From positions 1 through 45,808 of the forward strand of contig JAQVGZ010000011.1 of assembly GCA_028696455.1 (NCBI GenBank): a DNA stretch of 45,808 nucleotides, written 5' to 3'. Of this stretch, positions 34,110 to 43,476 are shown piece by piece (within the stretch, counting starts at the first letter, position 1; every line of letters begins with the position of its first letter). Source of the DNA: Desulfotomaculaceae bacterium. Its GTDB lineage: Bacteria > Bacillota > Desulfotomaculia > Desulfotomaculales > Pelotomaculaceae. Made by a program: the position numbers and the translations under genes. Under the pieces are notes generated by a model. That model saw nothing but the letters and a program-made list of their open reading frames with translations. It was not told the origin of the DNA and did not search any database.

Positions 34110-34862
34110 TTAGTTCATCTTACTACGGGCCAAAAGTTTTAGAACAAAACAAGGCTCTAGTAAATACCTGCGCCAAAGGCGCTCTGGTTCGCTCACCAGC
34201 CGGGACAACCACTCCAGCCCCAGCTGACCCATCCAGCGGGGCGGTGTGGGCACCGCTCCCGATACGTAGTCCATTGTCGCCCCAACCGCGATAACAACGT
34301 TGGCATGAAGCTCAGGCAAATTATCAAGTATCCAGCACTCTTGCCTGGGCATGCCCATACCCACCATAAGAATCTTGGGCTGATACACTTCTATACGTTG
34401 CAGAACTTGATGATTTTCTTCATTTCCAGGGGAAGCATTAAAATATCCGTGCAGAGTCTCCAGTTGAAGTCCATGTATCTCATTTTTTAGGATCTCTGCA
34501 GCTCTGGCGGCCACGCCGGGCTTTGACCCCAAAAAAAACACCCTCCACCCCTGCCGGGCCGCTTGCTGCATCAGTGGACGGACCCAGTCTACAGAGGTAA
34601 ACCGGTTTTTGCGTTGCAGCGGGTGCCCCAAAAACCGTCCTAAAAATACGATCGGCATCCCATCTATATAAATAAATTTGGAGCAAGCGTAAAAATCACG
34701 CATTTTAGGATCATGGTGGTAGGTATACAAGCTGTGCAAATTATGGTGGGCAATAATATACTGCTCATTCCTTGTAATTGCTTCTTCAATCAGGCAAAAA
34801 AGGTCATCCATGGTCAGAGCGTGTACAGTAATTCCCAAAAACGAGTATACTTCAGGCTTCAT
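34110..34862 (-). CDS. WecG/TagA/CpsF family glycosyltransferase
   Basis: The 250-residue protein matches the size and motifs of the GT26 family: YIIAHHNLHSLYTYHHDPKM (variant of the AT-N motif), YIDGMPIVFLGRFLG, the RVFFLGSKPGVAARAAEIL segment, ILMVGMGMPRQECWI and GATMDYVSGAVPTPPRWM, with the TPPRWM signature near the end. WecG transfers ManNAcA and TagA transfers ManNAc to undecaprenyl-linked GlcNAc, so it would add an early sugar of the repeat unit. A UDP-HexNAc dehydrogenase at 43477 could supply an N-acetyl uronic acid donor. The ATG overlaps the upstream GT4 gene by 11 bases, indicating coupling. Confidence 0.9.
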   Translation of the reverse strand: MKPEVYSFLGITVHALTMDDLFCLIEEAITRNEQYIIAHHNLHSLYTYHHDPKMRDFYACSKFIYIDGMPIVFLGRFLGHPLQRKNRFTSVDWVRPLMQQAARQGWRVFFLGSKPGVAARAAEILKNEIHGLQLETLHGYFNASPGNEENHQVLQRIEVYQPKILMVGMGMPRQECWILDNLPELHANVVIAVGATMDYVSGAVPTPPRWMGQLGLEWLSRLVSEPERLWRRYLLEPCFVLKLLARSKMN

Positions 34863-36051
34863 GACTGGTGCCTACCCCAAGAATTTCCTCAGTTTGGGAA
34901 ACCATTTCACGAATGCGGGCAACCCAGCTGTGGTTTTTGACAATCTCCTGCCGGGCCATCTCCCCTATTTCCACGAGGTTAGGCCGGGCCTGATAAGCTT
35001 CACGCAGGGCCCGCTTTAAATCCTGCACATCACCGGGATGATAAAGAAAGCCCGTCCGCTTGCCTTCTACCAACCTGCAGGCATCATCGTGGGCCGAAGC
35101 CAGGACAGGCTTGCCCATGGCCATGTATTCATACAATTTTAAAGGTGAGTGGTACATCGAGCCGATCTTTAGAGGCAGATGCCCGGAATAGCCCAGATCA
35201 AAACCGGCAATGTAAGCGGGCACCTCATCCAGGGAGATCCGGCCGGTAAAACGCACACATTCGGTTAAATCCAAATCATTTGCCAGGCATTCCCACTCGC
35301 GCCGGGCCGGGCCGTCACCAACCACAACCACATTAATTGAGAGTCCCTCCTTTTTAAGCTCGCTTACAGCTTGGAAAAGAATATCCAGGCCTTGCCAGGC
35401 AATCAGGAAGCCCACATACCCCACGGTGAAGTTCTCAAAGATCCGGTGTGGGGGGTACAAACTCGCATCAAAAAAAGCAGTATCTACTCCGCAGGGTGCT
35501 ACAATTATCTTTTTCGCATCAATGCCACACTCCCGGATAACGAACTCCTTCAGCGCCTGGCTTACACACACCAGCACATCACATTGCCTATAAGCCTCCA
35601 CCTCCAAACGGCGGGCAAGACCAGTCAGCAGCAGGCTTTTACGCTCTTCTTTGGCCTCGTGATAGAAAGGGCCGCTTGTCTCTAAAATCCAGGGCACACC
35701 CTTGCGCTGAAAAATCCAGCCCAGTGATTGTAAAGTGGCAAACCGTTCGTACACCCAATCCACCTGTCCACCCAATTCACGCCGGCAGCGCCGTGCATTA
35801 ATCACTCCCAACCCGATGCGGGTCAGGTCCGTCATCAGCGTAATGACCGGATTAGCGGTCATTAGCTTATCCGTGCCCTTACCGGCGATAACAGGAGGCA
35901 AGCGATCCCCCAACACAAATGGTTTTACTTCCCAGCCAAGCGCCTTAAAGCCCCCAATAACCCCGAGGGCCTGGGTGCGGGGACCCCCGGCCTCAGCATC
36001 CGGTCGGGTAGATACCCGGGGCGCCCCGCATAAATAGCCAAGTCTTTTCAT
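34852..36051 (-). CDS. GT4-family glycosyltransferase
   Basis: This 399-residue GT-B protein has an N-terminal domain with LGYLCGAPRVSTRPDAEAGG and WVYERFATLQSLGWI. The C-terminal donor-binding domain has VAPCGVDTAFFDASLYPP, VGYVGFLIAWQGLDILFQAV, VVVGDGPARREWE and LKLYEYMAMGKPVLASAHDD (E-x7-E region). It should add one sugar of the repeat unit. GGAG sits about 9 bases before ATG, and its start overlaps the Wzy gene stop as ATGA, so the two are translationally coupled. At the 3' end it overlaps the WecG-like gene by 11 bases. Donor and linkage cannot be read from sequence. Confidence 0.88.
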   Translation of the reverse strand: MKRLGYLCGAPRVSTRPDAEAGGPRTQALGVIGGFKALGWEVKPFVLGDRLPPVIAGKGTDKLMTANPVITLMTDLTRIGLGVINARRCRRELGGQVDWVYERFATLQSLGWIFQRKGVPWILETSGPFYHEAKEERKSLLLTGLARRLEVEAYRQCDVLVCVSQALKEFVIRECGIDAKKIIVAPCGVDTAFFDASLYPPHRIFENFTVGYVGFLIAWQGLDILFQAVSELKKEGLSINVVVVGDGPARREWECLANDLDLTECVRFTGRISLDEVPAYIAGFDLGYSGHLPLKIGSMYHSPLKLYEYMAMGKPVLASAHDDACRLVEGKRTGFLYHPGDVQDLKRALREAYQARPNLVEIGEMARQEIVKNHSWVARIREMVSQTEEILGVGTSHEA

Positions 36052-37331
36052 GCTTTTTCTCCTTCGCCTTCCCCATGCTTAGTTCGAAGCCTGAGGGAGA
36101 TAACCACATACAAAATCCAGTAAATAGAGTTTTGAATCAGTATGGAGCTATCTGTTATCCCATACATAATTATGCTGGTCAAAAGTAGCAGAAGAAACAT
36201 TCCATTCAAACCGTTCTTCCTGCGCGCCATGGCTATGGCTTCTAAAAAGTTTCTAGAGATAGATAATGCAAGTATTACTAAACCCATCAAGCCTAGCTGC
36301 AGCCACATATCCAGGTAGAAGTTATGAGCGTCCGGGGGGTTCCATCCAATCACGTTCCATATATAACCGGAAGGACCAGTCCAGTTCAGCCAAAAGGCAC
36401 TATAACCGTAACCAAACCACGGCCGCTGTTGAATCATATCCCAAACCAACTGCCAGAGTTGTGTTCGCCCGGAGAGAGTTGTATCCAATCCAGTATGGTG
36501 TAAGGGAATTGTCGCTGCCGGATTAAGGTTATTGGCTAACATGAAACCCGAACTCCCGGCTACCAGAATAATCAATAGCACAGGTAAGATGTTGCGCCTG
36601 CTCCCTGTGCGGTAAAGATATATCAGAAACACAAACAGTAGCACAAAAAAGACTGCCAGGGCTGTTTTTGATGTGGATAAAAACATGATCTCCGCTGAGA
36701 GCCCCAAAAATACCAGCCGGCTCATACGCCGTTCCGGATTACTGTGAGCATACATTAACCACACCAGAACGGCTAAAGCCATTAAGCGCCCCAGGACATT
36801 TTTATTAATATAAATACCCCGCCAGGCGCCAAAGTGGGGGATATTATGATGAATCCCCAGGGACGGCAGCAGCAAGGCAAAGCTAAGGCTCAAGACAGCG
36901 CTCAAACCTAGTGTCCAAATTAGCAACTTCAGCAGTTCTTGCATTGAATATCGGGAGGTCAGATAAATACCGAAAAGCGTAGTGCCTAAGAGTGCTACAC
37001 TGCGGCGCAGGGTTAATCCAGGAGCATCGGACCAGATAACAGAAACTAGAGCCAATCCCACCAGGAGCCAAAGCAACTTATCTTTAAAAGCAATAGATAC
37101 AACCTGCCGAAAGCGAACAAACAATAGTAAGACGGTTACTAAGTAAATAACTGACCACAATCCTTGCATGATTATGTCTCCCTGGACAGGGTTAAAGGCT
37201 GCTCCACAGTCTTCACGCAGCAGGGGAAATAAGGCTCCAGTGGAAAGGAGCAGTCCGGCTACTGCAAATGCTTTCTCCCACCTGGAAATTGTTTTCTGTT
37301 TAACTCCAGTTACAACAGCAATACTTCGCAT
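36048..37331 (-). CDS. O-antigen ligase/Wzy-like polymerase (paralogue of 26112)
   Basis: This 427-residue polytopic protein has the same signature blocks as the gene at 26112: WRGIYINKNVLGRLMALA, TTLSGRTQLWQLVWDMI, RPWFGYGYSAFWLNW and DAHNFYLDMWLQLGLMG. The two align along their whole length with clear block identity, so they derive from a duplication or repeated acquisition within this locus. It should polymerise or ligate lipid-linked units outside the membrane. ATG is preceded by GGAGG with a 4-base spacer. The GT4 gene downstream starts within its stop (ATGA). A third Wzy-like domain is in the fusion at 13845. Confidence 0.88.
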   Translation of the reverse strand: MRSIAVVTGVKQKTISRWEKAFAVAGLLLSTGALFPLLREDCGAAFNPVQGDIIMQGLWSVIYLVTVLLLFVRFRQVVSIAFKDKLLWLLVGLALVSVIWSDAPGLTLRRSVALLGTTLFGIYLTSRYSMQELLKLLIWTLGLSAVLSLSFALLLPSLGIHHNIPHFGAWRGIYINKNVLGRLMALAVLVWLMYAHSNPERRMSRLVFLGLSAEIMFLSTSKTALAVFFVLLFVFLIYLYRTGSRRNILPVLLIILVAGSSGFMLANNLNPAATIPLHHTGLDTTLSGRTQLWQLVWDMIQQRPWFGYGYSAFWLNWTGPSGYIWNVIGWNPPDAHNFYLDMWLQLGLMGLVILALSISRNFLEAIAMARRKNGLNGMFLLLLLTSIIMYGITDSSILIQNSIYWILYVVISLRLRTKHGEGEGEKA

Positions 37332-37374
37332 AAAACCTCCATACCCACATGCCTTTGTGTCCTATGTGCCACGC

Positions 37375-38292
37375 TTAAAACCGCTTCATAACTAGTTTTG
37401 CAAGCTGATATATCCGACTTGCACAACTTAACGAAGGATAAGATATGACCAGTAATGCTATTTTCCAGAGCGAAGGTTTTTGTTCTAAGGCATGTTTAGT
37501 CATTAAATAAGGCAAGTGGCGATCTAATGAAATGGAAGTTTTTATTCCCATTATTGATAACGTTTCTTTTAGTTGGTCATGCTGAAAAGTAAAATGTTTC
37601 GCTATTCTCCGGATACTATTATTATCTTTAGAAATAAGACTACTCCAGTGGTTCTGACCATGTTTTCTATACATGGTCAGCGCCTTTGGCACACCTACGA
37701 TCATGCCTAAAAAAGGGGCTAAATCTCCTACGTATGCATCTGCGCAAAGTTGGAAACCATCTACCGGCATAGGAAGCACCCTTTCTAAATATTGACGGGA
37801 AAAGCACAGTGCACTTGTAGGCGGTCTTGGCCACCAACCACCAGACTGTTCCACTCTCTCCCTGATCAAACCAACCCACAAATCAAAAGGCCATGACCGG
37901 TATATTTGGACACCTTGAGAATCCACTACCAGTATTCGGTGATAATAAAGCACTGCATCCGGATGTCGCTGTCGTGCCTTGATTATTTCCTCAACTTTGT
38001 TTGGAAAAAAGACATCATCTGAGTCAAGAAAACAAATAATATCCCCCCGGCTAACCGCAAAACCGGCATTAAACGCTGACGCCTGTCCCCCGTTCTTTTT
38101 TAACACCGGAACAATCCGGTCGCCGTACGAAGCAATTACGTCGCGGGAGTTATCGGTGGAACCGTCATCCACTACAATCACTTCCACCCCCGGGTATGTT
38201 TGGTTTATTGCGCTGTCAATAGCTTCGCTTAAAAAGCGGCCGTAATTGTAATTGTTTATTACTACGCTAACCAAAGGTCCGTCCATCAACAA
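37375..38292 (-). CDS. GT2-family glycosyltransferase
   Basis: The protein has about 303-305 residues with the GT-A fold pattern of family 2: [20 protein letters not shown] at the N-terminus, [36 protein letters not shown] and the metal-binding FLDSDDVF (DxD-like). The C-terminal part is less conserved and carries HGQNHWSSL, seen in capsular GT2 enzymes. It should add a sugar by an inverting mechanism. Start choice is open: TTG at 38292 has GGAAGG six bases upstream, while ATG at 38286 overlaps the stop of a galE remnant (TGATG) and may be translationally coupled to it. Confidence 0.88.
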   Translation of the reverse strand: MLMDGPLVSVVINNYNYGRFLSEAIDSAINQTYPGVEVIVVDDGSTDNSRDVIASYGDRIVPVLKKNGGQASAFNAGFAVSRGDIICFLDSDDVFFPNKVEEIIKARQRHPDAVLYYHRILVVDSQGVQIYRSWPFDLWVGLIRERVEQSGGWWPRPPTSALCFSRQYLERVLPMPVDGFQLCADAYVGDLAPFLGMIVGVPKALTMYRKHGQNHWSSLISKDNNSIRRIAKHFTFQHDQLKETLSIMGIKTSISLDRHLPYLMTKHALEQKPSLWKIALLVISYPSLSCASRIYQLAKLVMKRF

Positions 38293-38432
38293 CCAAAACC
38301 TTCCGGATGTCTATTGTACCAGCGCCAGGCTGTCTCTATGATCGTCGCCAGGCCGGTAAAGCGCGGGCGCCAGCCAAATTCTTTTCTTGCTTTTTCAGAA
38401 AAAGCCACCAGTTGATAAGCACAGATCCCATA
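38286..38432 (-). pseudogene. galE: 3' remnant of UDP-glucose 4-epimerase
   Basis: Between the UDP-xylose synthase stop and the GT2 start the minus strand reads, without a start codon, [19 protein letters not shown] followed by [27 protein letters not shown] and a TGA (38288-38286). The blocks SEKA-x-K-E-x-GW, a TIIETAW helix and W-Y-N-x-HP-x-G match the C-terminal end of GalE epimerases. About 46 codons remain. The 5' part has been replaced by the upstream UDP-xylose synthase gene, which suggests a recombination junction near 38433. The fragment still supplies the ribosome binding site region of the GT2 gene. Confidence 0.75.
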
Positions 38433-39419
38433 TTACCTTGTTAATTTATGGACAAAGCTATCAATCGTTGCCGCTAAACCTAGCTCTAAAGAAATAGCGG
38501 GCTCCCAACCAAGCAACACTCTGGCCTTGCTGATATCAGGGCACCGTTTGGCGGGGTCGTCGGGCGGCAGCGGCTTATAGACAACATTCAGTTCTACTTT
38601 GCACAGGCGGGCAATGATTCCGGCAAATTCCAATATGGTATATTCGTCCGGATTACCGATATTTATAACTTCCCCGCTGGTGTTCTCATAAAACATGGCC
38701 CGCAGGAGACCCTCAACTTCATCTGCTACATAGACAAAGCTGCGTGTCTGGGCGCCGTCCCCATACACAGTCAAGGGTTCACCCCGGAGAGCCTGGCAGA
38801 TAAAATTGGGCACCACCCGGCCGTCATTGATTTGCATGCGTGGGCCGTAGGTATTAAAGATCCGTATAATTCTGGTGTCGAGACAATAGCAGCGGTGATA
38901 CTCACAAGTCAGCGCCTCAGCGAAACGCTTGCTTTCATCGTAGCAAGCGCGCTCACCTAAGGGATTTACATTTCCCCAGTAAGTTTCCGGTTGGGGGTGC
39001 ACCTGGGGATCACCGTAGGCTTCCGAAGTGCTGGCAAGCAAAAATTTTGCATTATGCTCTACCGCCATGTCCAGCATATTCTTCGTTCCAATACTATTTA
39101 CCAACATGGTTTCAATGCTGAGACGCCGGTAATCGACCGGGCTGGCAGGGCTGGCCAGATGCCAGATGAAGTCGCACTTTAAATCCGGAAGTATAAAGGC
39201 TGCTGTAATATCGGTTTGGAAATATTTAAATTTTTTGTTAGAGGACATAGCATTATCCAAGTTTTCCAGACTGCCGGTGCAAAGGTTGTCCAGGCCAATC
39301 ACCTGGTGCCCTTCTAAAAGCAATCGATCTACCAGGTGGCTTCCTAAGAAGCCACCTGCACCTGTTACCAGTGAAACCGGAGCATTTATTTGAGAGGATA
39401 TCTGTTCTACTTCGGGCAT
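38433..39419 (-). CDS. UDP-glucuronate decarboxylase (UDP-xylose synthase), SDR family
   Basis: The protein has about 328 residues with [17 protein letters not shown], then the UXS-specific [13 protein letters not shown] block, [20 protein letters not shown], a catalytic [11 protein letters not shown] (YxxxK) and [17 protein letters not shown]. These match UDP-glucuronate decarboxylases, which turn UDP-GlcA into UDP-xylose. The gene lies directly downstream of UDP-glucose dehydrogenase, so the pair makes UDP-Xyl from UDP-Glc. I start at the ATG at 39419, which has a GGGGGAG ribosome binding site 6 bases upstream, rather than at the frame's upstream limit at 39473, which overlaps the previous gene. 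Its 3' end abuts a galE remnant. Confidence 0.9.
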   Translation of the reverse strand: MPEVEQISSQINAPVSLVTGAGGFLGSHLVDRLLLEGHQVIGLDNLCTGSLENLDNAMSSNKKFKYFQTDITAAFILPDLKCDFIWHLASPASPVDYRRLSIETMLVNSIGTKNMLDMAVEHNAKFLLASTSEAYGDPQVHPQPETYWGNVNPLGERACYDESKRFAEALTCEYHRCYCLDTRIIRIFNTYGPRMQINDGRVVPNFICQALRGEPLTVYGDGAQTRSFVYVADEVEGLLRAMFYENTSGEVINIGNPDEYTILEFAGIIARLCKVELNVVYKPLPPDDPAKRCPDISKARVLLGWEPAISLELGLAATIDSFVHKLTR

Positions 39420-39469
39420 AATTATCTCCCCCATAACTCTTATTGTCAGACTCAGATATCGTATTGATA

Positions 39470-40795
39470 TCAACTTTTCCGATTTTCCCTGTGACAGCCA
39501 ATCCCACTATACCAGAATCCTAATTTTTCTATTTCTATGGCCTGGAGCATGTTTCTGCCGTCAATAATCACCGGTGTCCTCATTAACTTTTTCACTCTGG
39601 AATAGTCTAACTGAACAAATTCCGGCCATTCGGTCATTAATACAAGAGCGTCTGCCTCATTTACAGCAATGTAAGGAGTTTCAGCAAAGCTCAATCCATC
39701 ACCCAGGCTTTTTAACTCACTTTTAGCATTATCCATCGCCTTCGGGTCGTAACAGGCAACTATGCTCCCCTTCCTGACCAGTTCGCGAACCAACTTAATT
39801 CCCGGCGACTCTCTGATATCATCGGTGTTGCACTTAAAGGCCAGCCCTAATAAAGCAATTCTTTTGTTTTTGCAAATCCACAAGGCATCTTCTATTTTTT
39901 TTACGATAGAACAAATTCTATCTTCATTAATCCGGTCGACTTCTTTTAAAAGAGTGTTATTTATGCCCAATGCACCGGCCATGGCTGCAAAAGCCTTAAC
40001 GTCTTTAGGAAAACAGCTGCCGCCGTAGCCGGTGCCGGCGTTTAAAAACTCTCTACCGATGCGCCTGTCGAAGCCCAGGCCGTCTACAACCAAGTTAATG
40101 TTAGCCCCTACCTTTTCGCATATATCGGCAACCAAATTTGCAAACGAAATTTTTGTTGCTAAAAATGCATTGCTGGCATGTTTAATTAATTCTGCTGTCG
40201 CTACATCGGTTATCAATACCGGACAATCGAAATCCCGGTACAATTCCTTTAACATTATCCGGGCTCTCCTGGTATCAACACCCAGGACAATGCGATCCGG
40301 GCATAAAAAGTCGGCAATAGCCGAACCCTCCCGTAAGAATTCCGGATTACTTGCAACATCAAACAGGACGTCTTCCCCACCGCTCAGCTTGATCGTTTGC
40401 TTAACCCTCTCCGCAGTGCCCGCCGGTACAGTGCTTTTTTCAACAATGAGCTTATAACTATTCAGGTTACCTGCTATGCTCCGGGCAACTTCTTCAACCT
40501 GGGATAGATCAGGCTGACCGTTTTCACCAGGGGGAGTGCCAACACATATAAAAATAATATCTGATTGATCAATGGACCAGTTAAGATCATTGGTAAAAGA
40601 AAGCATACTTTTATCCAGCCCATCTCTGAGCAGTTCATCCAGACCGGGCTCATAGAATGTCGGACTGCCTTCCGACAAGAGCTTAAGTTTTTCTGTATCT
40701 TTATCCATACCAATTACATCATTGCCAAGTTTAGCAAAACATAATGCCGTAACTAGGCCAACATACCCCATACCTACCACGCATAATCTAGCCAC
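39470..40795 (-). CDS. ugd: UDP-glucose 6-dehydrogenase
   Basis: The protein has about 441 residues, typical of the UDP-glucose/GDP-mannose dehydrogenase family. The N-terminal NAD motif is CVVGMGYVGLVTALCFAKLG, with an aspartate at IGMDKD. Further blocks are KSTVPAGTAERV, SNPEFLREGSAI, the catalytic cysteine in GTGYGGSCFPKDVKA, and LLGLAFKCNTDDIRESP. It oxidises UDP-Glc twice to UDP-GlcA, feeding the adjacent UDP-xylose synthase and the UDP-GlcA epimerase at 33045. The frame extends to 40825, but the GTG at 40795 sits six bases from a perfect AAGGAGG, so I use it. It is 32 bases downstream of the initiating sugar transferase gene. Confidence 0.92.
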   Translation of the reverse strand: MARLCVVGMGYVGLVTALCFAKLGNDVIGMDKDTEKLKLLSEGSPTFYEPGLDELLRDGLDKSMLSFTNDLNWSIDQSDIIFICVGTPPGENGQPDLSQVEEVARSIAGNLNSYKLIVEKSTVPAGTAERVKQTIKLSGGEDVLFDVASNPEFLREGSAIADFLCPDRIVLGVDTRRARIMLKELYRDFDCPVLITDVATAELIKHASNAFLATKISFANLVADICEKVGANINLVVDGLGFDRRIGREFLNAGTGYGGSCFPKDVKAFAAMAGALGINNTLLKEVDRINEDRICSIVKKIEDALWICKNKRIALLGLAFKCNTDDIRESPGIKLVRELVRKGSIVACYDPKAMDNAKSELKSLGDGLSFAETPYIAVNEADALVLMTEWPEFVQLDYSRVKKLMRTPVIIDGRNMLQAIEIEKLGFWYSGIGCHRENRKS

Positions 40796-40827
40796 TTCGT
40801 GCTCCTCCTTATAAAAAGGCATCATAG

Positions 40828-41502
40828 TTAATAAGCGCCTTTTTGACGTAACACAATACTAATGGTCCTGAATAACAAAGAGATATCAAACCACAAGGAT
40901 CTTTTTTGAACATAAACTGCATCCAGCCAAATCCTGTGATGAAAATCCAGCTCATTTCTACCGGAAACCTGCCAGAGCCCGGTTATACCCGGACGTAAGC
41001 ACAGGCCAAGCTGAAAGATTTCGTCGTTTTCACGTCCTGCCAGCTCATAAAGAGGCCTCGGTCTGGGCCCTACCAAGCTCATTTCCCCCCGGATCACGTT
41101 AAGCATTTGCGGCAGTTCATCCAGGCTGGTCTTTCGTAAGAAACTGCCGATGCGGGTAATACGCTGATCATTTTTCAGTTTAAAATTATATTGCCATTCA
41201 TTTTTTAAAACCGGATCATTTTCTAATGATCGCTTCAGTGCTGTTTCAGCATCCTGTACCATCGTCCTGAATTTGTAACAGTTAAATATTTTTCCGTTTT
41301 TTCCAAGTCTTTTCTGGATAAAAAGAATTGGACCTTTGGAATCCAGTGGTATCCAAACAGCAAACGTCAATAGTAACGGCAGGCAGATGATAAATAATAT
41401 TAAGCTGAATATTAAATCCAACAGGTGCTTGATATACAGGTCACACTTGCTTAACAAACTCTTATTAACTGTAAACTCCTGTAACTTGGACGAAGCAGAC
41501 AT
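40828..41502 (-). CDS. Undecaprenyl-phosphate sugar-1-phosphate transferase (initiating transferase)
   Basis: This bacterial sugar transferase of about 224 residues has one N-terminal hydrophobic hairpin ([19 protein letters not shown]), then [41 protein letters not shown] with VGPRPRP, and [16 protein letters not shown]. It starts glycan synthesis by moving a sugar-1-phosphate from a nucleotide sugar to undecaprenyl phosphate. The size fits the short, monotopic PglC/WbaP-C-domain form. The ATG at 41502 has ACGGGG about 10 bases upstream; the frame is open to a TTG at 41583 without a ribosome binding site. It is the second initiating domain in the window, the other being fused to a flippase at 9977. 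Confidence 0.87.
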   Translation of the reverse strand: MSASSKLQEFTVNKSLLSKCDLYIKHLLDLIFSLILFIICLPLLLTFAVWIPLDSKGPILFIQKRLGKNGKIFNCYKFRTMVQDAETALKRSLENDPVLKNEWQYNFKLKNDQRITRIGSFLRKTSLDELPQMLNVIRGEMSLVGPRPRPLYELAGRENDEIFQLGLCLRPGITGLWQVSGRNELDFHHRIWLDAVYVQKRSLWFDISLLFRTISIVLRQKGAY

Positions 41503-41617
41503 AGCTAAGCAACCCCGTAAGTAATAAAAGTACTCCGTAAGGTTTTTTAAAGAATTCAAAAGAATCGCAGTCCTAGAAAGCAATATCTGTTTTTTATCAT
41601 TTACATGTTAATATGAT

Positions 41618-42247
41618 TTAATCTTTAAGCTGCGACTTAAGTATATGTTTCATATTTTCCAGTTCACTAATTGTCACCTGGTAAACAGCACTGCCATCGT
41701 CCCAGTATGATTGGAGCGGTCGGATTTGTTCCTTTATTAAGTATTCACGAAGCATCTGGCGGGCTCTTTTATCAATCTTTATGACAACCTTATCATGACT
41801 TGAACAACTACCGGATGCCACAATCGCTTTTATTTGTTTAACTCTGGTGTTAAATAGCAGCGCCGGGTCCTGGGTGGCGGATGCAAGCATATATTTATTT
41901 TTATTAAGTGATTCATCTTCTGTAGCATACTTTTGAAACATTAATTTAAAAAACCCGGGGTCATCCCGGATTTTTTTCTTTAATTGGTCCGCCGGTGAAT
42001 TCCGCATAGCCGGATTTTGGGCATACTCCGTCCTCGGTTCAATTTTGTATGTATGCTTAAGTTTGGCAGCTTTTTTTCGTATGCGTGATAGTTGGGTTGC
42101 TACGGCCCTAGGTTCAATATTTAAGTTTTCAGCAACTTTTTTATTAGAAAGTCCCTGGCTATGCATTATATATATTTGTTTTTGTTGAGTGCTTAATATT
42201 TCCTGTGGAATCAATAAATCTGTTACACTTTTCTTTTTTATAAGCAA
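41618..42247 (-). CDS. HTH-containing probable transcriptional regulator (sigma-70 region 4 / LuxR-like helix-turn-helix)
   Basis: The 209-residue protein has near residues 18-60 LSTQQKQIYIMHSQGLSNKK followed by VAENLNIEPRAVATQLSRIRKKA, a helix-turn-helix of the sigma-70 region 4/LuxR type. The C-terminal 140 residues are polar and basic and match nothing I recognise, with a GSCSSHDKVVIKI segment and an IRPLQSYWDDGSAVYQVTIS end. The start is TTG with GGAGG only three bases before it, an unusually tight spacing that may limit expression. Its position near the head of the glycan operon, between the LCP ligase and the initiating transferase, suggests a local regulator. The target is unknown. Confidence 0.65.
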   Translation of the reverse strand: MLIKKKSVTDLLIPQEILSTQQKQIYIMHSQGLSNKKVAENLNIEPRAVATQLSRIRKKAAKLKHTYKIEPRTEYAQNPAMRNSPADQLKKKIRDDPGFFKLMFQKYATEDESLNKNKYMLASATQDPALLFNTRVKQIKAIVASGSCSSHDKVVIKIDKRARQMLREYLIKEQIRPLQSYWDDGSAVYQVTISELENMKHILKSQLKD

Positions 42248-42378
42248 CTACCTCCAAAAGCAGCTATTAGATTAGTGCATTTATCCTAACTTATGAATTA
42301 TTATAAATAGATGTGTCTATTCTTTTATTCGGACACAAAAGCAATTTTTCCCACGCAATATAAAAACTAACATCAAAC

Positions 42379-42413
42379 AAAAAAATACAGGACCCATATA
42401 CAGAGGCTCCTGT
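42379..42413 (-). terminator. Intrinsic terminator after the LCP-family gene
   Basis: ACAGGA (42387-42392) pairs with TCCTGT (42408-42413), with two further CC/GG pairs inside. Leftward it is followed by ATTTTTTTG (A-run 42379-42385). It separates the dehydrogenase/LCP pair from the regulator and glycan genes to the left. Confidence 0.7.
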
Positions 42414-42501
42414 TATTACCCTTTATTGAAAGAATCCACCTACAAACTAAAACAATTCGGGGTATAGATTACGCTTAATTAAAAACAATGGACATTTTTT
42501 A

Positions 42502-43422
42502 TTAAAAATTACTTGTGATGAGAAATTCTTTTTTCACTTCCTGGAAATTATCCCAGTCCGGTATCCAATAGCTGATGCCGCGAATGTACTGGGGGCTGCC
42601 AGGAAAAGTCCGAAAAGTGATGTTTTCTGACTGTATTTTTCTTGACAAAAGGGCCAATTTGATTGTATCGCCAAGTGACAGTGAAGTATCGGTATTATTA
42701 CGCGCTTGCCAGCACAATCTGGCCAAGTCCAAAGGTGCTTCGTGGTTCCTCACCTTTTCCAGTAATGCCGTGAAAAATTGATGTTGTCTCGACACCCTGC
42801 CGATATCTGCCATGGGATCTTCCCGGTTAACAACATAGATATAAGCCTGTTGCCCATTCATATGCTGTTTGCCAGGTAAAAAGTGAAAATGAGGACTCTT
42901 AATTTCTTTATCCACATTTATTTCAACACCGCCAATAGCGTCTACCAACTGAGTAAAACCCACACGATCGACTTCTATAAACCGGTCCACTTTGATTTCA
43001 GTTAGATTCTCAACTGTCGCTATGGTAAGCGGCAGTCCACCATAAGCATAGGCGTGAGCAATTTTTTCCAGACCATGGTTTTCTATTTCCGCCCGGGTAT
43101 CCCGGGGAATGGACAGAAAATAAATCCGGCCGGACGGTTCGATCCGGACCAGAATGATCACATCCGAGCGCCAGGGCCCGGGCCTGGCAGGATGCCCGGG
43201 CATACTGTATTTATCTGTACCGACTATAAGCACGTTCATGGGGGAATCTAGAGTAATTAAATTATAATCGCTATCCTGAATTTGCCACTCAGCACCCGGG
43301 TAACTGGAACCTGGTCTCTCAGCAGCCGGTGCCTTTAGGTATAGAAAAAGGCAAACAAAAGCTACAAAAAACAAAACCATTAGAAACAGAAAATAATTAA
43401 ACAACTTTTTTTTCAAGCGCAT
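42502..43422 (-). CDS. LytR-CpsA-Psr (LCP) family cell-wall glycopolymer ligase
   Basis: The 306-residue protein has a cytoplasmic Lys-rich start, one membrane segment (about residues 10-29) and an extracellular LCP domain. LCP motifs in order are MNVLIVGTDKYS, WRSDVIILVRI, FLSIPRDTRAEI, KIAHAYAYGG and the RxDPxxDxGRxxRQ-like REDPMADIGRVSRQ. LCP enzymes transfer undecaprenyl-linked glycopolymers such as capsule or teichoic acid to peptidoglycan, releasing undecaprenyl phosphate. This implies that at least one product of the locus is anchored to a Gram-positive-type wall. ATG has AGAGGATGTT upstream. It follows the UDP-HexNAc dehydrogenase gene by 54 bases and ends at an intrinsic terminator. 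Confidence 0.9.
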   Translation of the reverse strand: MRLKKKLFNYFLFLMVLFFVAFVCLFLYLKAPAAERPGSSYPGAEWQIQDSDYNLITLDSPMNVLIVGTDKYSMPGHPARPGPWRSDVIILVRIEPSGRIYFLSIPRDTRAEIENHGLEKIAHAYAYGGLPLTIATVENLTEIKVDRFIEVDRVGFTQLVDAIGGVEINVDKEIKSPHFHFLPGKQHMNGQQAYIYVVNREDPMADIGRVSRQHQFFTALLEKVRNHEAPLDLARLCWQARNNTDTSLSLGDTIKLALLSRKIQSENITFRTFPGSPQYIRGISYWIPDWDNFQEVKKEFLITSNF

Positions 43423-43476
43423 AACATCCTCTGTACTATACTGATTTTTTTACTTGCTAACTGGTTAATATGTGGT

